A DNA stretch of 64,000 nt. Origin: Halorussus salinus. Its GTDB lineage: Archaea > Halobacteriota > Halobacteria > Halobacteriales > Haladaptataceae. Each line of letters begins with the position of its first letter. Position 1 is the first letter of the stretch. Position numbers and translations under genes: made by a program. Shown piece after piece: positions 1 to 8,083 of this stretch. The notes below the pieces were generated by a model. It was not told the DNA's origin and ran no database searches. It saw only the letters and a list, made by a program, of their open reading frames with translations. The DNA is taken from contig NZ_SBIS02000011.1 in NCBI RefSeq assembly GCF_004765815.2, positions 248,001 to 312,000 of the forward strand, written 5' to 3'.

Positions 1-490
1 GACACTCGTCGTGGAGGCGGTGGCGCTGGCCACAGCGGACGCGGACCTCGTTGAGCATCTGACTGGTCGAGCCTTGGTGCAGGTCCAAAATCAGGTCGGC
101 CCGCGAGGCGGCCTCGAAGGTGGCGGCCGCGATGCGCTCGCTGGAGGTCCCCGACTCGTCGCCGGGGTAGGTGCGGTTCATCTTCGTGTCGTCGATGGGG
201 TTGCGGTGTTCGGCGACCTGAAACGCGTGGTAGTTGACGATGCCGACCACGAGAATCGTCCCCGAGAGGTCTCCGGGCGGAATTTGGGGAATCGCCCGCT
301 GGAGGACGCCGAGACCGTTCAGTTCGTCGCCGTCGCTGACCGCCTGTGCGTACAGCGTCGGGCCGTCGGTCGCGCCGTTGAGTACCGCGACCGGGAGGCC
401 GAAGTCGCCGCCGTCGCGCGTTTCGCCGACCTGCAACCGCCCGGTGTCCATCTCGCCGGGGGCCGCACTCGCCGTGCCGAGCGTCTTCAT
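1..490 (-). CDS. Succinylglutamate desuccinylase/aspartoacylase family protein (partial, C-terminus off left edge)
   Basis: The reading frame starts at ATG 490 and runs off the left edge, leaving 163 residues. The N-terminal part shows a layout typical of zinc M14-like deacylases. There is a beta-rich start, then VLNGATDGPTLYAQAV where the family has its first metal-binding loop, then VGIVNYHAFQ. The conserved stretch MNRTYPGDESGTSSERIA follows, and then LILDLHQG, whose His is a likely metal ligand. Family members remove acyl groups from N-acyl amino acids or related amides. The substrate cannot be told here. The canonical first-ligand motif HGxE is replaced by NGATDG, so the enzyme may be atypical. 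Confidence 0.8.
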   Translation of the reverse strand, partial: MKTLGTASAAPGEMDTGRLQVGETRDGGDFGLPVAVLNGATDGPTLYAQAVSDGDELNGLGVLQRAIPQIPPGDLSGTILVVGIVNYHAFQVAEHRNPIDDTKMNRTYPGDESGTSSERIAAATFEAASRADLILDLHQGSTSQMLNEVRVRCGQRHRLHDEC

Positions 491-573
491 TATACCATAA
501 CGGACGCCTACACGCCCTTTAGCGGTTCGGTATCGGCTATATAAAAATGAGTGTATGAATACCGTTACTGGAG

Positions 574-1356
574 TTACTTTACTGCGGTGTGGGCGGTGTC
601 TACATACGCGTCCCATTTTCGAGCACTACCAGTAATGCCGACGTTGAACTCGTTAGCTCCGGGGAGTCCCCAGCTCACACTCCAATTAGACGGTGCGCAG
701 AAGGGGTCCCAAGTGTGAATGAATTGACCGTAAATGGTAGTATCGGCCCCGTGTTCATCATCTCGCGCGTCCACTTCACATTCAATGAAGCCATTTTCCG
801 GCGTATACGAAGCGACTTGGGTTCCTGTCCTGAGTTTGGCATAGTAACCGTGTACAGTCGGCTTCTTGTCGGCAATAAGCCCCTTAGAACCGCTCCGGGC
901 ACCATCAACATTTCGATAAATATCCTCCGAGAATGAGATCGCAGCACCGTCGTAAGGCCCATGACAATCAAGGCCGGTCGCAGATGCGAGATCCCAGTTG
1001 AAAACGAAATGTTGACGACCATCATTATTGTCGTTACCGACGGAGTATGCTCCGAGACTGATAGTTGAGTCAGGATCGTTGTCGGGGTCGGCGAATCGCT
1101 TCTGAGTCGATACGTCGCCGTCAGACATTTTATTGATCGTCTTGGATTTACGGGAGAATTGTGTCGTGTTATAATTGTAGTTGATTCCGTGTTGGTCACA
1201 GAGCTTGTTTGCTTGCTCGGTCTTTCCGTTTTGGAGAAGCCGTTTCAGGACATCATACACGCCCTTTTCGGACGAGGCTGAAACAGTTGACGTGCTAAGA
1301 GCGCTGATTGTGAGTCCGGTACCGCCAATCGATTTTATGAATCTTCTACGATTCAT
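574..1356 (-). CDS. Tat-exported hypothetical protein, AT-rich
   Basis: A 260-residue protein that I do not recognise. It starts MNRRRFIKSIGGTGL, a twin-arginine signal with RRRF followed by a short hydrophobic stretch ending near SASS, so export in folded form is likely. No lipobox is visible. The mature part is polar, with about four cysteines (CDQHG, LDCHG, ECEVD, FCAPSN) that could form disulfides outside the cell, and ends AYVDTAHTAVK. A TATA-like stretch around 1380-1390 lies about 27 nt before ATG 1356, supporting a leaderless start. Codon use is clearly more AT-rich than the surrounding chromosome, suggesting recent acquisition. It is divergent from the lipoprotein gene at 1471. Confidence 0.8.
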   Translation of the reverse strand: MNRRRFIKSIGGTGLTISALSTSTVSASSEKGVYDVLKRLLQNGKTEQANKLCDQHGINYNYNTTQFSRKSKTINKMSDGDVSTQKRFADPDNDPDSTISLGAYSVGNDNNDGRQHFVFNWDLASATGLDCHGPYDGAAISFSEDIYRNVDGARSGSKGLIADKKPTVHGYYAKLRTGTQVASYTPENGFIECEVDARDDEHGADTTIYGQFIHTWDPFCAPSNWSVSWGLPGANEFNVGITGSARKWDAYVDTAHTAVK

Positions 1357-1440
1357 ATTACACCAATAACATATTATATGCTTATAACTTTATGAATTTC
1401 AAGTATATAACTATCTTTTCTATTGGAATATTAACAAATC

Positions 1441-1448
1441 TTTTTATG
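1441..1448 (+). promoter_or_regulatory. TATA box of the 1471 lipoprotein gene
   Basis: The sequence tttttatg is centred about 27 nt before ATG 1471, the spacing of a haloarchaeal leaderless promoter. It fixes the start of the downstream gene. Confidence 0.5.
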
Positions 1449-1470
1449 TTGGTAATTCGTAGAAATTTCT

Positions 1471-1908
1471 ATGGATCGAAGAACAGTCGTTCGTCTATCA
1501 GGAGTCGGAACTATGACGTGTCTCACGGGTTGTAGTTCATTCTTCAAAGATAATAGAGCAGAACCTAAATTAGAGTCAACGTTTACTTGGAGCGGCGCAC
1601 AGTGCGGCGGGAGTGAGCCGAATACACAGGCAGACTGGAGTGGATCCGGCGTGAAGATTACCGGCACTGCCGCACTCCCGAAAGGATGCTATGAGACAGC
1701 CATTGAATCGCACGGACCTAGTGACGAATCTACTGCAACTATAGAGGCCAAATTCGAGCAGAACTCAGAGGGAAAACACTGCGTTGACTGTGACTCAGCA
1801 GTTTCTTATCAAATAGTAATAGATTTTATTAACTCATCTATTTCTTCTATAAATATTATCCATAAGACACCTCTTAAAGAGGAGGTAGTCGCGACCCATT
1901 CGAGATAG
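1471..1908 (+). CDS. Small lipoprotein, hypothetical
   Basis: A 145-residue protein. The N-terminus MDRRTVVRLSGVGTM carries twin arginines, and a lipobox LTGC places the lipid-modified Cys at residue 21, so it is probably a Tat-exported lipoprotein on the cell surface. The mature region has paired cysteines (QCGG, GCYET, HCVDCDS) and a C-terminal beta-like segment rich in Ile and Ser. No family is recognised. Like its divergent neighbour at 574-1356 it is AT-rich, and the two may have arrived together. The leaderless TATA box at 1441-1448 supports the start. Confidence 0.75.
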   Translation: MDRRTVVRLSGVGTMTCLTGCSSFFKDNRAEPKLESTFTWSGAQCGGSEPNTQADWSGSGVKITGTAALPKGCYETAIESHGPSDESTATIEAKFEQNSEGKHCVDCDSAVSYQIVIDFINSSISSINIIHKTPLKEEVVATHSR

Positions 1909-2083
1909 CTGTAGTTTTGGTTTAATATTACTGAAATAGCTGAGATTTCGCTGCTTCTTATCAATAGTACAGACATAGTGACCGAGAGGGAACAACTGGA
2001 CTCTTTTCCGGTTTCCCGGCAATTTCTCAGACCGGAGTAAGCGACGAGGACGAGCGACGAAAGTGAGCGACGAGGAGTGCCGA

Positions 2084-2833
2084 CTACAGTCCGACCCAGA
2101 CGGTCCGCACGTCGTCGTCGGGGAAGTGCCAGCGTTGCTCGGGACGGCCGTGTTTCTCGCGGAGTTCGATTCGGGCGTCGAACAGCGAGGAGAGCCGCCG
2201 GACCGGCTTGGAGTCGTCGGCGACCGGCAGGTGGTAGTGGGCCATCCCATCGACGCCGCGGACGTGGTCGCCGACCGCGCCGACGAACCGCTCGACCGCC
2301 GCGGTGTCGTGGCGGTTCAGGAGATACGAGAGGGTGAACACCGAGATGCGGAGTTCGGCGGGTTCGAACCCTGACCGGCCGATTTTCGCGGTCGTGATGG
2401 CGTCGCAGAGCGCGCCCCGGAACTCGCCGAGGTCGCGCGCGGCCGCCGACGAGTCGGTTTCGACCGCCGAATCGGAGTCGGACGCCGAATCGGTCTCGAA
2501 CGCCGCGGCGTCGGTCGCCGAGGAGTCGGCCTCGGCGGGCGTCGCGGCGCTCGCGGTCCGCGCCCCGATATCGTATTCGGCGAAGTGGACTCGGTGGTCG
2601 GTCGCGCGAACGTCGCCGGGCAGGAGGTCGGGCGCGTCCTCGCGGCCGTGGTCGGTCAGCCCGAGGAGTCGCGTCCGGGACTCCTCGGGTGACCCGAGGA
2701 GCTTCCGGGTCGCGCGCTGGGAGACCTCCTCGCGGACGTTGCCGGTCACGAGCAGGTTACAGCCGTTTCGTTTCATCCGTCTGAGTTTTCGGCGGATGTG
2801 CGCTATCGGCACGTCGCTCGAATCGTCGCTCAT
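2084..2833 (-). CDS. Haloarchaeal hypothetical protein, DUF7504/RecA-like type (tentative)
   Basis: A 249-residue protein. The N-terminal half (IAHIRRKLRRMKRNGCNLLVTGNV) resembles haloarchaeal proteins with a degenerate RecA/KaiC-like core in which the Walker A loop has been lost. A low-complexity Ser/Asp/Ala linker occupies roughly residues 95-135. The C-terminal half (ELRISVFTLSYLLNRHD ... VDGMAHYHLPV) is the better-conserved-looking part and ends RTVWVGL. Proteins of this type often sit near signalling genes, but no function is established. AT-rich sequence near 2855-2870 lies about 27 nt before ATG 2833. The family assignment is from memory and is uncertain. Confidence 0.7.
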   Translation of the reverse strand: MSDDSSDVPIAHIRRKLRRMKRNGCNLLVTGNVREEVSQRATRKLLGSPEESRTRLLGLTDHGREDAPDLLPGDVRATDHRVHFAEYDIGARTASAATPAEADSSATDAAAFETDSASDSDSAVETDSSAAARDLGEFRGALCDAITTAKIGRSGFEPAELRISVFTLSYLLNRHDTAAVERFVGAVGDHVRGVDGMAHYHLPVADDSKPVRRLSSLFDARIELREKHGRPEQRWHFPDDDVRTVWVGL

Positions 2834-3024
2834 ATTGGCTATAGACGACTATGTATGATTTAAAATTTGTTACTCTACCTGTAGGTATAATAGCACTAAC
2901 ACGGCGTTTCGAGCGCCGACCGCGACGAGAAGTCGCGTGAACGAGAAACAGCTAACAACTTGTATTTAGTTCTAGGTATCAAATTTAAGGAAAGTATTTT
3001 TTACTTGGTTGTCCGAGTACGGGT

Positions 3025-3159
3025 ATGCTCAGAGGCAAAATCGAGAGGTGGCTAAAGCGGCATCCGTGGGCGATTGGGGCGATATTTTCTGCGGGAACAT
3101 ATCTGACAGACCCTATCGCGCCACTGAGTTGTGGTATTTGTACTACTCCCGGACCTTAA
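3025..3159 (+). CDS. 44-residue hydrophobic peptide facing the CHAT protease gene
   Basis: The frame reads MLRGKIERWLKRHPWAIG and continues through a short hydrophobic helix (AIFSAGTYLTD) to a tail with two cysteines (SCGIC) and a C-terminal Gly-Pro. The layout is a basic amphipathic N-terminus, HPWAIGAIF, then one membrane-sized segment. It resembles the very short haloarchaeal peptides grouped as DUF7503-like, but that is my recollection and needs checking. The AT-rich sequence at about 2985-3003 could hold its promoter. Its stop codon overlaps that of the convergent CHAT gene by 4 nt (3156-3159). Both the peptide gene and the 3' part of the protease gene lie in one AT-rich block, suggesting a functional pair. 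Confidence 0.6.
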   Translation: MLRGKIERWLKRHPWAIGAIFSAGTYLTDPIAPLSCGICTTPGP

Positions 3160-5207
3160 ATATCCTCCCCGGTGATTTCGTCAGTCCAACAGATTTCACC
3201 GTCGATTTGGACGGGGCTTGTCTGATCGTCAAAGTACTCATTAAGAGCCTCAATATTGACCGTTTCTTGGACAAATGAGGAATTAAGAGAAGAGACTGCC
3301 TCCCTTCCGAGTTTTATATTAGTAAGTGAACCTAAAGGAAGACTCAACGAAGGATACGGGTCAAGTTCCAACGAAATCTGTCCTTTCTCGCTGGAATCAG
3401 CTGTAATAAGGCTAGGCGTACCACACTTCGGCTGGACTAAATCAGTACTACCATCGCCGACAACAACATACTGACGGTCAAACGTACTTACATCAGTCAC
3501 CACCGACAAGGCACTCTGCATCGAGAACCCGTGGTTCAGCAAGCGCGCCAACTCCTTGCCCACGTCCGTCGCGGGGTCGTTGCCCACCTTGGTCAGCGTG
3601 ACGACGCCGACCTGACTGCCCTTCTCGACCAGCGTCTCGCCCTGCTCGTAGGACCGACAGCCGTTGAGGATGAAGCCGCGGACGCCGGACGTTTCGAGGT
3701 CCGCTACGTCGAGCATCCCGTCGGCACACTCGATGCCCTCGTCGGTGACGTGGCCGATGTAGTGCAGGAAGTCCGTGCCGGATTCCAGCAGGTCCCGTAG
3801 CTCCTCGGTCGTCAGGTCGTTGTGGAGCGACACGTCGAAGTCGTAGAGGTCCCGCGTGCCGTAGATGTCGCCGACCACGTCCTCCTCGCGCATGCGCTCG
3901 TCGTTGCACACCACGTCCACCGAGATGTGGTGTTTCGGCGTCGCGTCGAGGCGACGCTTCAGCGCCTCGGGCGTCGCCTTGCTCGCGCCGATGGGCATCT
4001 CGTCGCCGACCCAGACGTGTTCGATGGTGTCGGCCGGGTCGGGCTGAATCACGTCGCTCACGGGAGCCTCGCCGTCGTCGGCCGAGCGGTAGAACGCCTC
4101 CAACTCGCTCGGCTCCGGCTCGACCACCGACGGGTCGGGCTGGTCGGGACACCTGACGAACGCGAGTTCGTCCGCGGCGAACGGGAGGACCGCGACGTTC
4201 TCGTGGGTCGGCGACACGTCCATCGTGACCTTCCACTGCGGGAGGTGGGGTTCGACCACCTCGAAGGGAACGTCGAGATACCGGCGGAGTTGTTCGGCCA
4301 GCGGCTCGTCGTACAGCGACTCGAAGTCGAGGTCAACGTCGGGTTCGAGTCGCTTTCGCTCCCGCAGGTCCACCTCGTAGTAGCCCTCGGTCCGCGTCAC
4401 GCAGTCGAGGAAGAACACCTGCTGGAGGACGCGCCGGACTCCCGCTTCGAGTCCGCCGGGCGCGTCGAGCGAGTGGCTGAACTCGTCGGTGAGCAGGCGC
4501 GGGTCGTCGCCCGGCACCACGCTCGCGCCGAGGTAGAACGCCAGCGGCGCGACCGCGTAGATTGCCTCGCGCTCGTCGGGAACCTCGATTTTGACCCCCG
4601 TTTCGGGCCGCTCGATGTCCCCCTCGACGCGGAACTCCTCGCCGGGTTCGAGCAACGGCGGGTGGCCGCGCAACGTGGGGAACGACCGCTCGCAGGTCGT
4701 CGTCTTGAGCGCCGACCCGAGGAGGGACACGGCGTCCATCAGCGCCCCGGTGTCGTCGGGAACCGTAATCGTCCCCGCCGGAGTCTGGTGGAGCGAGCGC
4801 GCGCCGACCTCGACGGTGGTCTCGTCGCCGAACGAGAGTTCGACCGCTTCGGTGCTTCCCGAGATGGCGACCTCGCTCTCGACCGCGAGGTACACCTTCA
4901 TCTGCGTGTTGGCGAGTTCGAGGTTGTACGCGTCGGCCGGGAGGTCGAGTTCGGACCCGCCGCTGGACTGCCCGACCATCTCGCCCGCGTCGTCTCTGAC
5001 GTACACGTCGAGACCCTTCGTGGTCCGGAGCGAGTCCGTCCGGACGGACACCGCGGTATCGACCGGGAAGTAGAACGCGTCCGTGTCCGCCACCTCCGGC
5101 GAGACGGCCGAGGAGGCGTGCAGGTCGAACTGCGTGCGCTCGATGGGGTCCGTGGCGCGGACGCCGTCGGGTTCGACGAGAGCAGTAAACTCGGGATTCA
5201 TTGACAC
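3156..5207 (-). CDS. CHAT-domain (caspase-like) protease
   Basis: A 683-residue protein from GTG 5207, or 681 from ATG 5201; a TATA-like element at 5227-5235 fits either. The first ~400 residues are beta-rich with no recognised domain. The C-terminal part is a CHAT peptidase domain: FLHYIGH supplies the catalytic His (about residue 484 counted from ATG 5201) and ILNGCRSYEQG supplies the catalytic Cys (about residue 515). CHAT proteases, relatives of caspases and separase, act in bacterial gasdermin and type III CRISPR-linked cell death. The role of haloarchaeal members is unknown. The last ~120 residues lie in visibly AT-rich DNA (3156 to about 3520), while the rest is GC-rich, so the tail may be a replaced module. 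Confidence 0.85.
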   Translation of the reverse strand: MSMNPEFTALVEPDGVRATDPIERTQFDLHASSAVSPEVADTDAFYFPVDTAVSVRTDSLRTTKGLDVYVRDDAGEMVGQSSGGSELDLPADAYNLELANTQMKVYLAVESEVAISGSTEAVELSFGDETTVEVGARSLHQTPAGTITVPDDTGALMDAVSLLGSALKTTTCERSFPTLRGHPPLLEPGEEFRVEGDIERPETGVKIEVPDEREAIYAVAPLAFYLGASVVPGDDPRLLTDEFSHSLDAPGGLEAGVRRVLQQVFFLDCVTRTEGYYEVDLRERKRLEPDVDLDFESLYDEPLAEQLRRYLDVPFEVVEPHLPQWKVTMDVSPTHENVAVLPFAADELAFVRCPDQPDPSVVEPEPSELEAFYRSADDGEAPVSDVIQPDPADTIEHVWVGDEMPIGASKATPEALKRRLDATPKHHISVDVVCNDERMREEDVVGDIYGTRDLYDFDVSLHNDLTTEELRDLLESGTDFLHYIGHVTDEGIECADGMLDVADLETSGVRGFILNGCRSYEQGETLVEKGSQVGVVTLTKVGNDPATDVGKELARLLNHGFSMQSALSVVTDVSTFDRQYVVVGDGSTDLVQPKCGTPSLITADSSEKGQISLELDPYPSLSLPLGSLTNIKLGREAVSSLNSSFVQETVNIEALNEYFDDQTSPVQIDGEICWTDEITGEDI

Positions 5208-5226
5208 ACATGTCGTATCTGAACCT

Positions 5227-5235
5227 ACTTATACG
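5227..5235 (-). promoter_or_regulatory. TATA box of the CHAT protease gene
   Basis: On the minus strand the sequence reads gtataagta, about 27 nt before the GTG 5207/ATG 5201 starts. This suggests a leaderless mRNA. Confidence 0.4.
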
Positions 5236-5405
5236 TCACCTAATTCTAACGTCGCCGAGGACTCATCGTACTCGGGCACCCTCCGCGAGCGTCGGTCTCC
5301 GAACCCGCCGAGACGCGGACGGAATCGGCGGGGCAGTATGCGGTACGATGACAAACGTAGTTTCTGTTCCCCCGGAGTTTTGACGACCGACTCCAATCTT
5401 CGCAC

Positions 5406-6734
5406 ATGGCGACCGACAGGGAGCGAGCCGACCCCTTCGCGGCGTTCCGGCAGTTTCTCGCGCTGGAACGGGACGTGCTGGTCCTCTCGCTGGCGATGTT
5501 CGCGTTCAGCCTCGGCTTCCAGATGACCGGCCGGTACATGGGTCGCTATCTGGAAGTGCTGGGCGCGGGGAGCCTCGTCATCGGTCTCTACGGGAGTCTT
5601 GGCAACCTCATCGGCGCGGTCTACCCCTACCCCGGCGGAGCCATTTCCGACCGAATCGGCTCGCGGACCGCGCTGACCGCGTTCGGTCTCGCCTCGACGC
5701 TGGGCTTTCTGCTGTGGTTTCTCGCGCCGACCGTCTCCTTCCTGCCGGTTCCGGGCTGGGCGTGGATTTTCGTCGGCTTGCTACTGGCCCAAGCGTGGAA
5801 GTCGTTCGGACTGGGCGCGACGTTCGCCATCGTCAAGCAGAGCGTCCCGCCCGAGGAGCTAGCCACCGGCTTCGCCAGCACCGAGACGTTCCGTCGGACC
5901 GCGTTCCTGCTGGGTCCCCTAATCGCGGCGGGTCTCCTCGCGGTTTACGAGTTCGCGGTCGGCTTCCGCTACGTGCTGGCGGTCGCGGCCGGGTTCGGTC
6001 TCGTGGCCACGGCGGTCCAGCACCTCCTCTACGACGCCAGCGAGGATAGCTTCGGCAAGTCCTTCGAGGGCGTCGCGCAAGTCGTAGACGACCTCCGGGA
6101 GATGCCCGCGACCCTGCGGCCCCTGCTGGTCGGCGACACGCTCGTCCGCTTCGCCAACGGGATGGTCTACGTCTTCGTCGTCCTCGTGGTGACGAACGTG
6201 TTGGAGGTGAGCGCGCGTCTGCCGGTCGTCGGGCTCCTCGGGCCGGACGCGTTCTTCGGGGTTCTCCTCGCAGTCGAGATGGCGGTCGCGCTGGTCGTGA
6301 TGATTCCGGTCTCGAAGGCGGCCCAGCGGTTCGGTCTCAAGCCGGTCGTCGCGCTCGGGTTCGTCGTCTACGCCGTCTTCCCGGTCCTGCTGGTCAACGC
6401 GCCCGAGGGCGGCCTGACCGTCTCCGGAATCGCCCTCTCGGAGACCGCGCTCGTCACGCTCCTGTTCGCCGTCTCCGGACTGCGATTCGCCGGACTCCCG
6501 GCACACAAGGCGCTCATCGTCGGCCCCGCAGAGGAGAACGCCGGTGGTCGAGTCGTCGGGTCGTACTACCTCGCGCGCAACGCGGTGGTAATCCCGAGCG
6601 CGGCCATCGGCGGGTGGCTCTACGGCCTCTCGCCGGGCGGCCCGGAGGTGGCGTTCGGCGCGGCGACCGTCATCGGACTGGTCGGGACGGGCTACTTCCT
6701 GCTGTTCGGGAAGGAGTTGCCCGCGTATCGGTGA
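5406..6734 (+). CDS. MFS transporter
   Basis: A 442-residue integral membrane protein with about 12 hydrophobic helices. After a charged N-terminus (DRERADPFAAFRQFL), helix 1 is LVLSLAMFAFSLGFQMT. The loop between helices 2 and 3 carries GGAISDRIGSRTAL, the Major Facilitator motif A (GxxxDRxGxR). A central charged loop (residues about 205-230, SEDSFGKSFEGVAQVVDDL) separates the two six-helix halves. The GRVVGSYYLARN stretch in the second half resembles drug-efflux MFS proteins. The substrate is unknown. It is divergent from the CHAT gene across a 198 bp gap. Confidence 0.9.
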   Translation: MATDRERADPFAAFRQFLALERDVLVLSLAMFAFSLGFQMTGRYMGRYLEVLGAGSLVIGLYGSLGNLIGAVYPYPGGAISDRIGSRTALTAFGLASTLGFLLWFLAPTVSFLPVPGWAWIFVGLLLAQAWKSFGLGATFAIVKQSVPPEELATGFASTETFRRTAFLLGPLIAAGLLAVYEFAVGFRYVLAVAAGFGLVATAVQHLLYDASEDSFGKSFEGVAQVVDDLREMPATLRPLLVGDTLVRFANGMVYVFVVLVVTNVLEVSARLPVVGLLGPDAFFGVLLAVEMAVALVVMIPVSKAAQRFGLKPVVALGFVVYAVFPVLLVNAPEGGLTVSGIALSETALVTLLFAVSGLRFAGLPAHKALIVGPAEENAGGRVVGSYYLARNAVVIPSAAIGGWLYGLSPGGPEVAFGAATVIGLVGTGYFLLFGKELPAYR

Positions 6735-6828
6735 GGACGGGACTCGGAGGCGTCCGGAAGTATCCCATTCCAAGTTCGAGATGGATATAAAATTACTACT
6801 ATCGAGACTATAACGACTAATACGACTG

Positions 6829-7530
6829 ATGTCGAGTCGGGACCCCGACGAGTTGCGAGACGAGTTGCAGTCGATAGATTTCGGTGGCGATGCGGAGTTG
6901 CTTTCCGAACTACGCACTGAAGCACGGGAGACGGTCACGGGGCAGAAAGAGACCCTCGCCGATATAGATTCGAAGGCCAGCAAGATACTTCGACTCAACG
7001 TCTTGCTCGTCGGTGTTATCGTTTCGGCACTCTCTATCGTAGCGAAAACCGGGGGTACTGCTACCGCGGAGAACACCCGTATTGAGGGGAGTCGCGTTCT
7101 GCTTCACGGTCTTCTCAACCCGTACACCGGACTTGGTGTCGGGTCGTTACTCATCTCGACTGCACTCGCCGCGATGACCTACACGGTCTCGGAACTCGAC
7201 GTGGGTACTAGCTCGGACAATCTTACGAATCTTCTCAGAGCAGACCTATCGACCCAACAGGCTCGGGAGCTTCTCGTGAAAAACTACATCGTACGTATCA
7301 ACTTCAATCGGAGTACGAATATCCGAAACACTCCACTGATAACCGCGACTATCGTCTTCCTCGTCGCCGGTATTCTGTTCTTTGCCGTGGGTGCATACGA
7401 GGCGACCGTCGGAGCCGTTCCGGGGTGGCTAGCGGTGTCAGCAGTCGGAATCCTCTTCGGAGTCGTCTGGATATCGGGATTAGCGGCCCAAACGAGACGG
7501 GCGATTCGAGATATCCGCGAGTGGCGGTGA
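6829..7530 (+). CDS. Four-helix membrane protein resembling Pycsar/SLATT effectors (orphan)
   Basis: A 233-residue protein. A charged N-terminal coil is followed by QKETLADIDSKASKILRLN, then helix 1 (VLLVGVIVSALSIVA), helix 2 (VGSLLISTALAAMTYTV), a cytoplasmic helical segment, helix 3 (ATIVFLVAGILFFAVGAY) and helix 4 (WLAVSAVGILFGVVWISGLA). The D-KA-x-L-x-x-N motif just before helix 1, with two helix pairs around a cytoplasmic stretch, resembles membrane effectors of the SLATT and Pycsar defence families. No cyclase, SMODS or SLOG gene is adjacent, so this is resemblance only. An AT-rich promoter region (gatataaaatt, about 6783) precedes it. Confidence 0.75.
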   Translation: MSSRDPDELRDELQSIDFGGDAELLSELRTEARETVTGQKETLADIDSKASKILRLNVLLVGVIVSALSIVAKTGGTATAENTRIEGSRVLLHGLLNPYTGLGVGSLLISTALAAMTYTVSELDVGTSSDNLTNLLRADLSTQQARELLVKNYIVRINFNRSTNIRNTPLITATIVFLVAGILFFAVGAYEATVGAVPGWLAVSAVGILFGVVWISGLAAQTRRAIRDIREWR

Positions 7531-7587
7531 GTGCCAAAAGACTGTGAGTGCCAAAAGACTATCAGTGTGAGTCTACTACGTGTCAGT

Positions 7588-7704
7588 ATGACCGAAAGCG
7601 AGGCCGAAGACCAAACCGACCGAGAGCGAGCGGAAGAGAGCCTCCTCAGCGGCGGTGAGCGAGTCTCGAAAGGTCGGCGGCGTTCCGACGACAGCGAGGA
7701 ATAA
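7588..7704 (+). CDS. Possible 38-residue charged peptide
   Basis: The frame starts MTESEAEDQTDRERAEE and ends in a basic patch (KGRRRSDDSEE). It is highly charged and probably unstructured, with the acidic composition of haloarchaeal proteins. No clear TATA box or Shine-Dalgarno is seen; it could be a small gene or chance. Confidence 0.3.
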   Translation: MTESEAEDQTDRERAEESLLSGGERVSKGRRRSDDSEE

Positions 7705-8083
7705 AACGCCGATTCGTCTCTCTGTCCACCGTCGCTTTTCTTCTGTCGTCCAGATTACTATCTACCACAGATTTCCGAATTTCGTTCTTCCAACCGGAAT
7801 CGAGACAGGTGTTCGGCTACCGATAACGACCCCGCGATTCCTGCGAGACGCGCGTTCCCCGACTACCAGCACAGAGTAGCGACCAGACCAGAAACAGCGT
7901 GCCGAGCCAACCGACGGCGACGACGAGGAGGCCCGCCGGGAGTGAGACGACCATACTCGAAATCACCGCGTCGAGGAGCTTTCCTATGCGCCGGGTAAGA
8001 CCGAGTTAGCCGTCTCGTACGTCGGGTCGGCGGCCGTTCCGCTTCCCGAATCCCTTTCACGCGACCGCGAATACCACCGATAG
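7705..8083. other. Intergenic gap
   Basis: Apart from the possible membrane peptide at 7817-7966, nothing coding is evident. The 3' part must hold the promoter of the MFS gene at 8084, but no convincing TATA box stands out. Confidence 0.4.
7817..7966 (-). CDS. Possible small one-helix membrane protein (49 residues)
   Basis: The frame starts at GTG 7966 or ATG 7954 and contains a good membrane segment (LPAGLLVVAVGWLGTLFLVW) followed by a basic tail ending GRYR. It fills the otherwise empty 7705-8083 gap. Start and promoter are unclear, so confidence is low. Confidence 0.35.
   Translation of the reverse strand: MISSMVVSLPAGLLVVAVGWLGTLFLVWSLLCAGSRGTRVSQESRGRYR

Noticed and set aside
2304-2858. 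Plus-strand open frame of 184 codons
   Set aside because: Antisense to the 2084-2833 gene, which has a supported start and haloarchaeal protein composition.
3822-5204. Plus-strand open frame over the CHAT protease gene
   Set aside because: It is antisense to a gene with clear catalytic motifs and its translation has no recognisable features.
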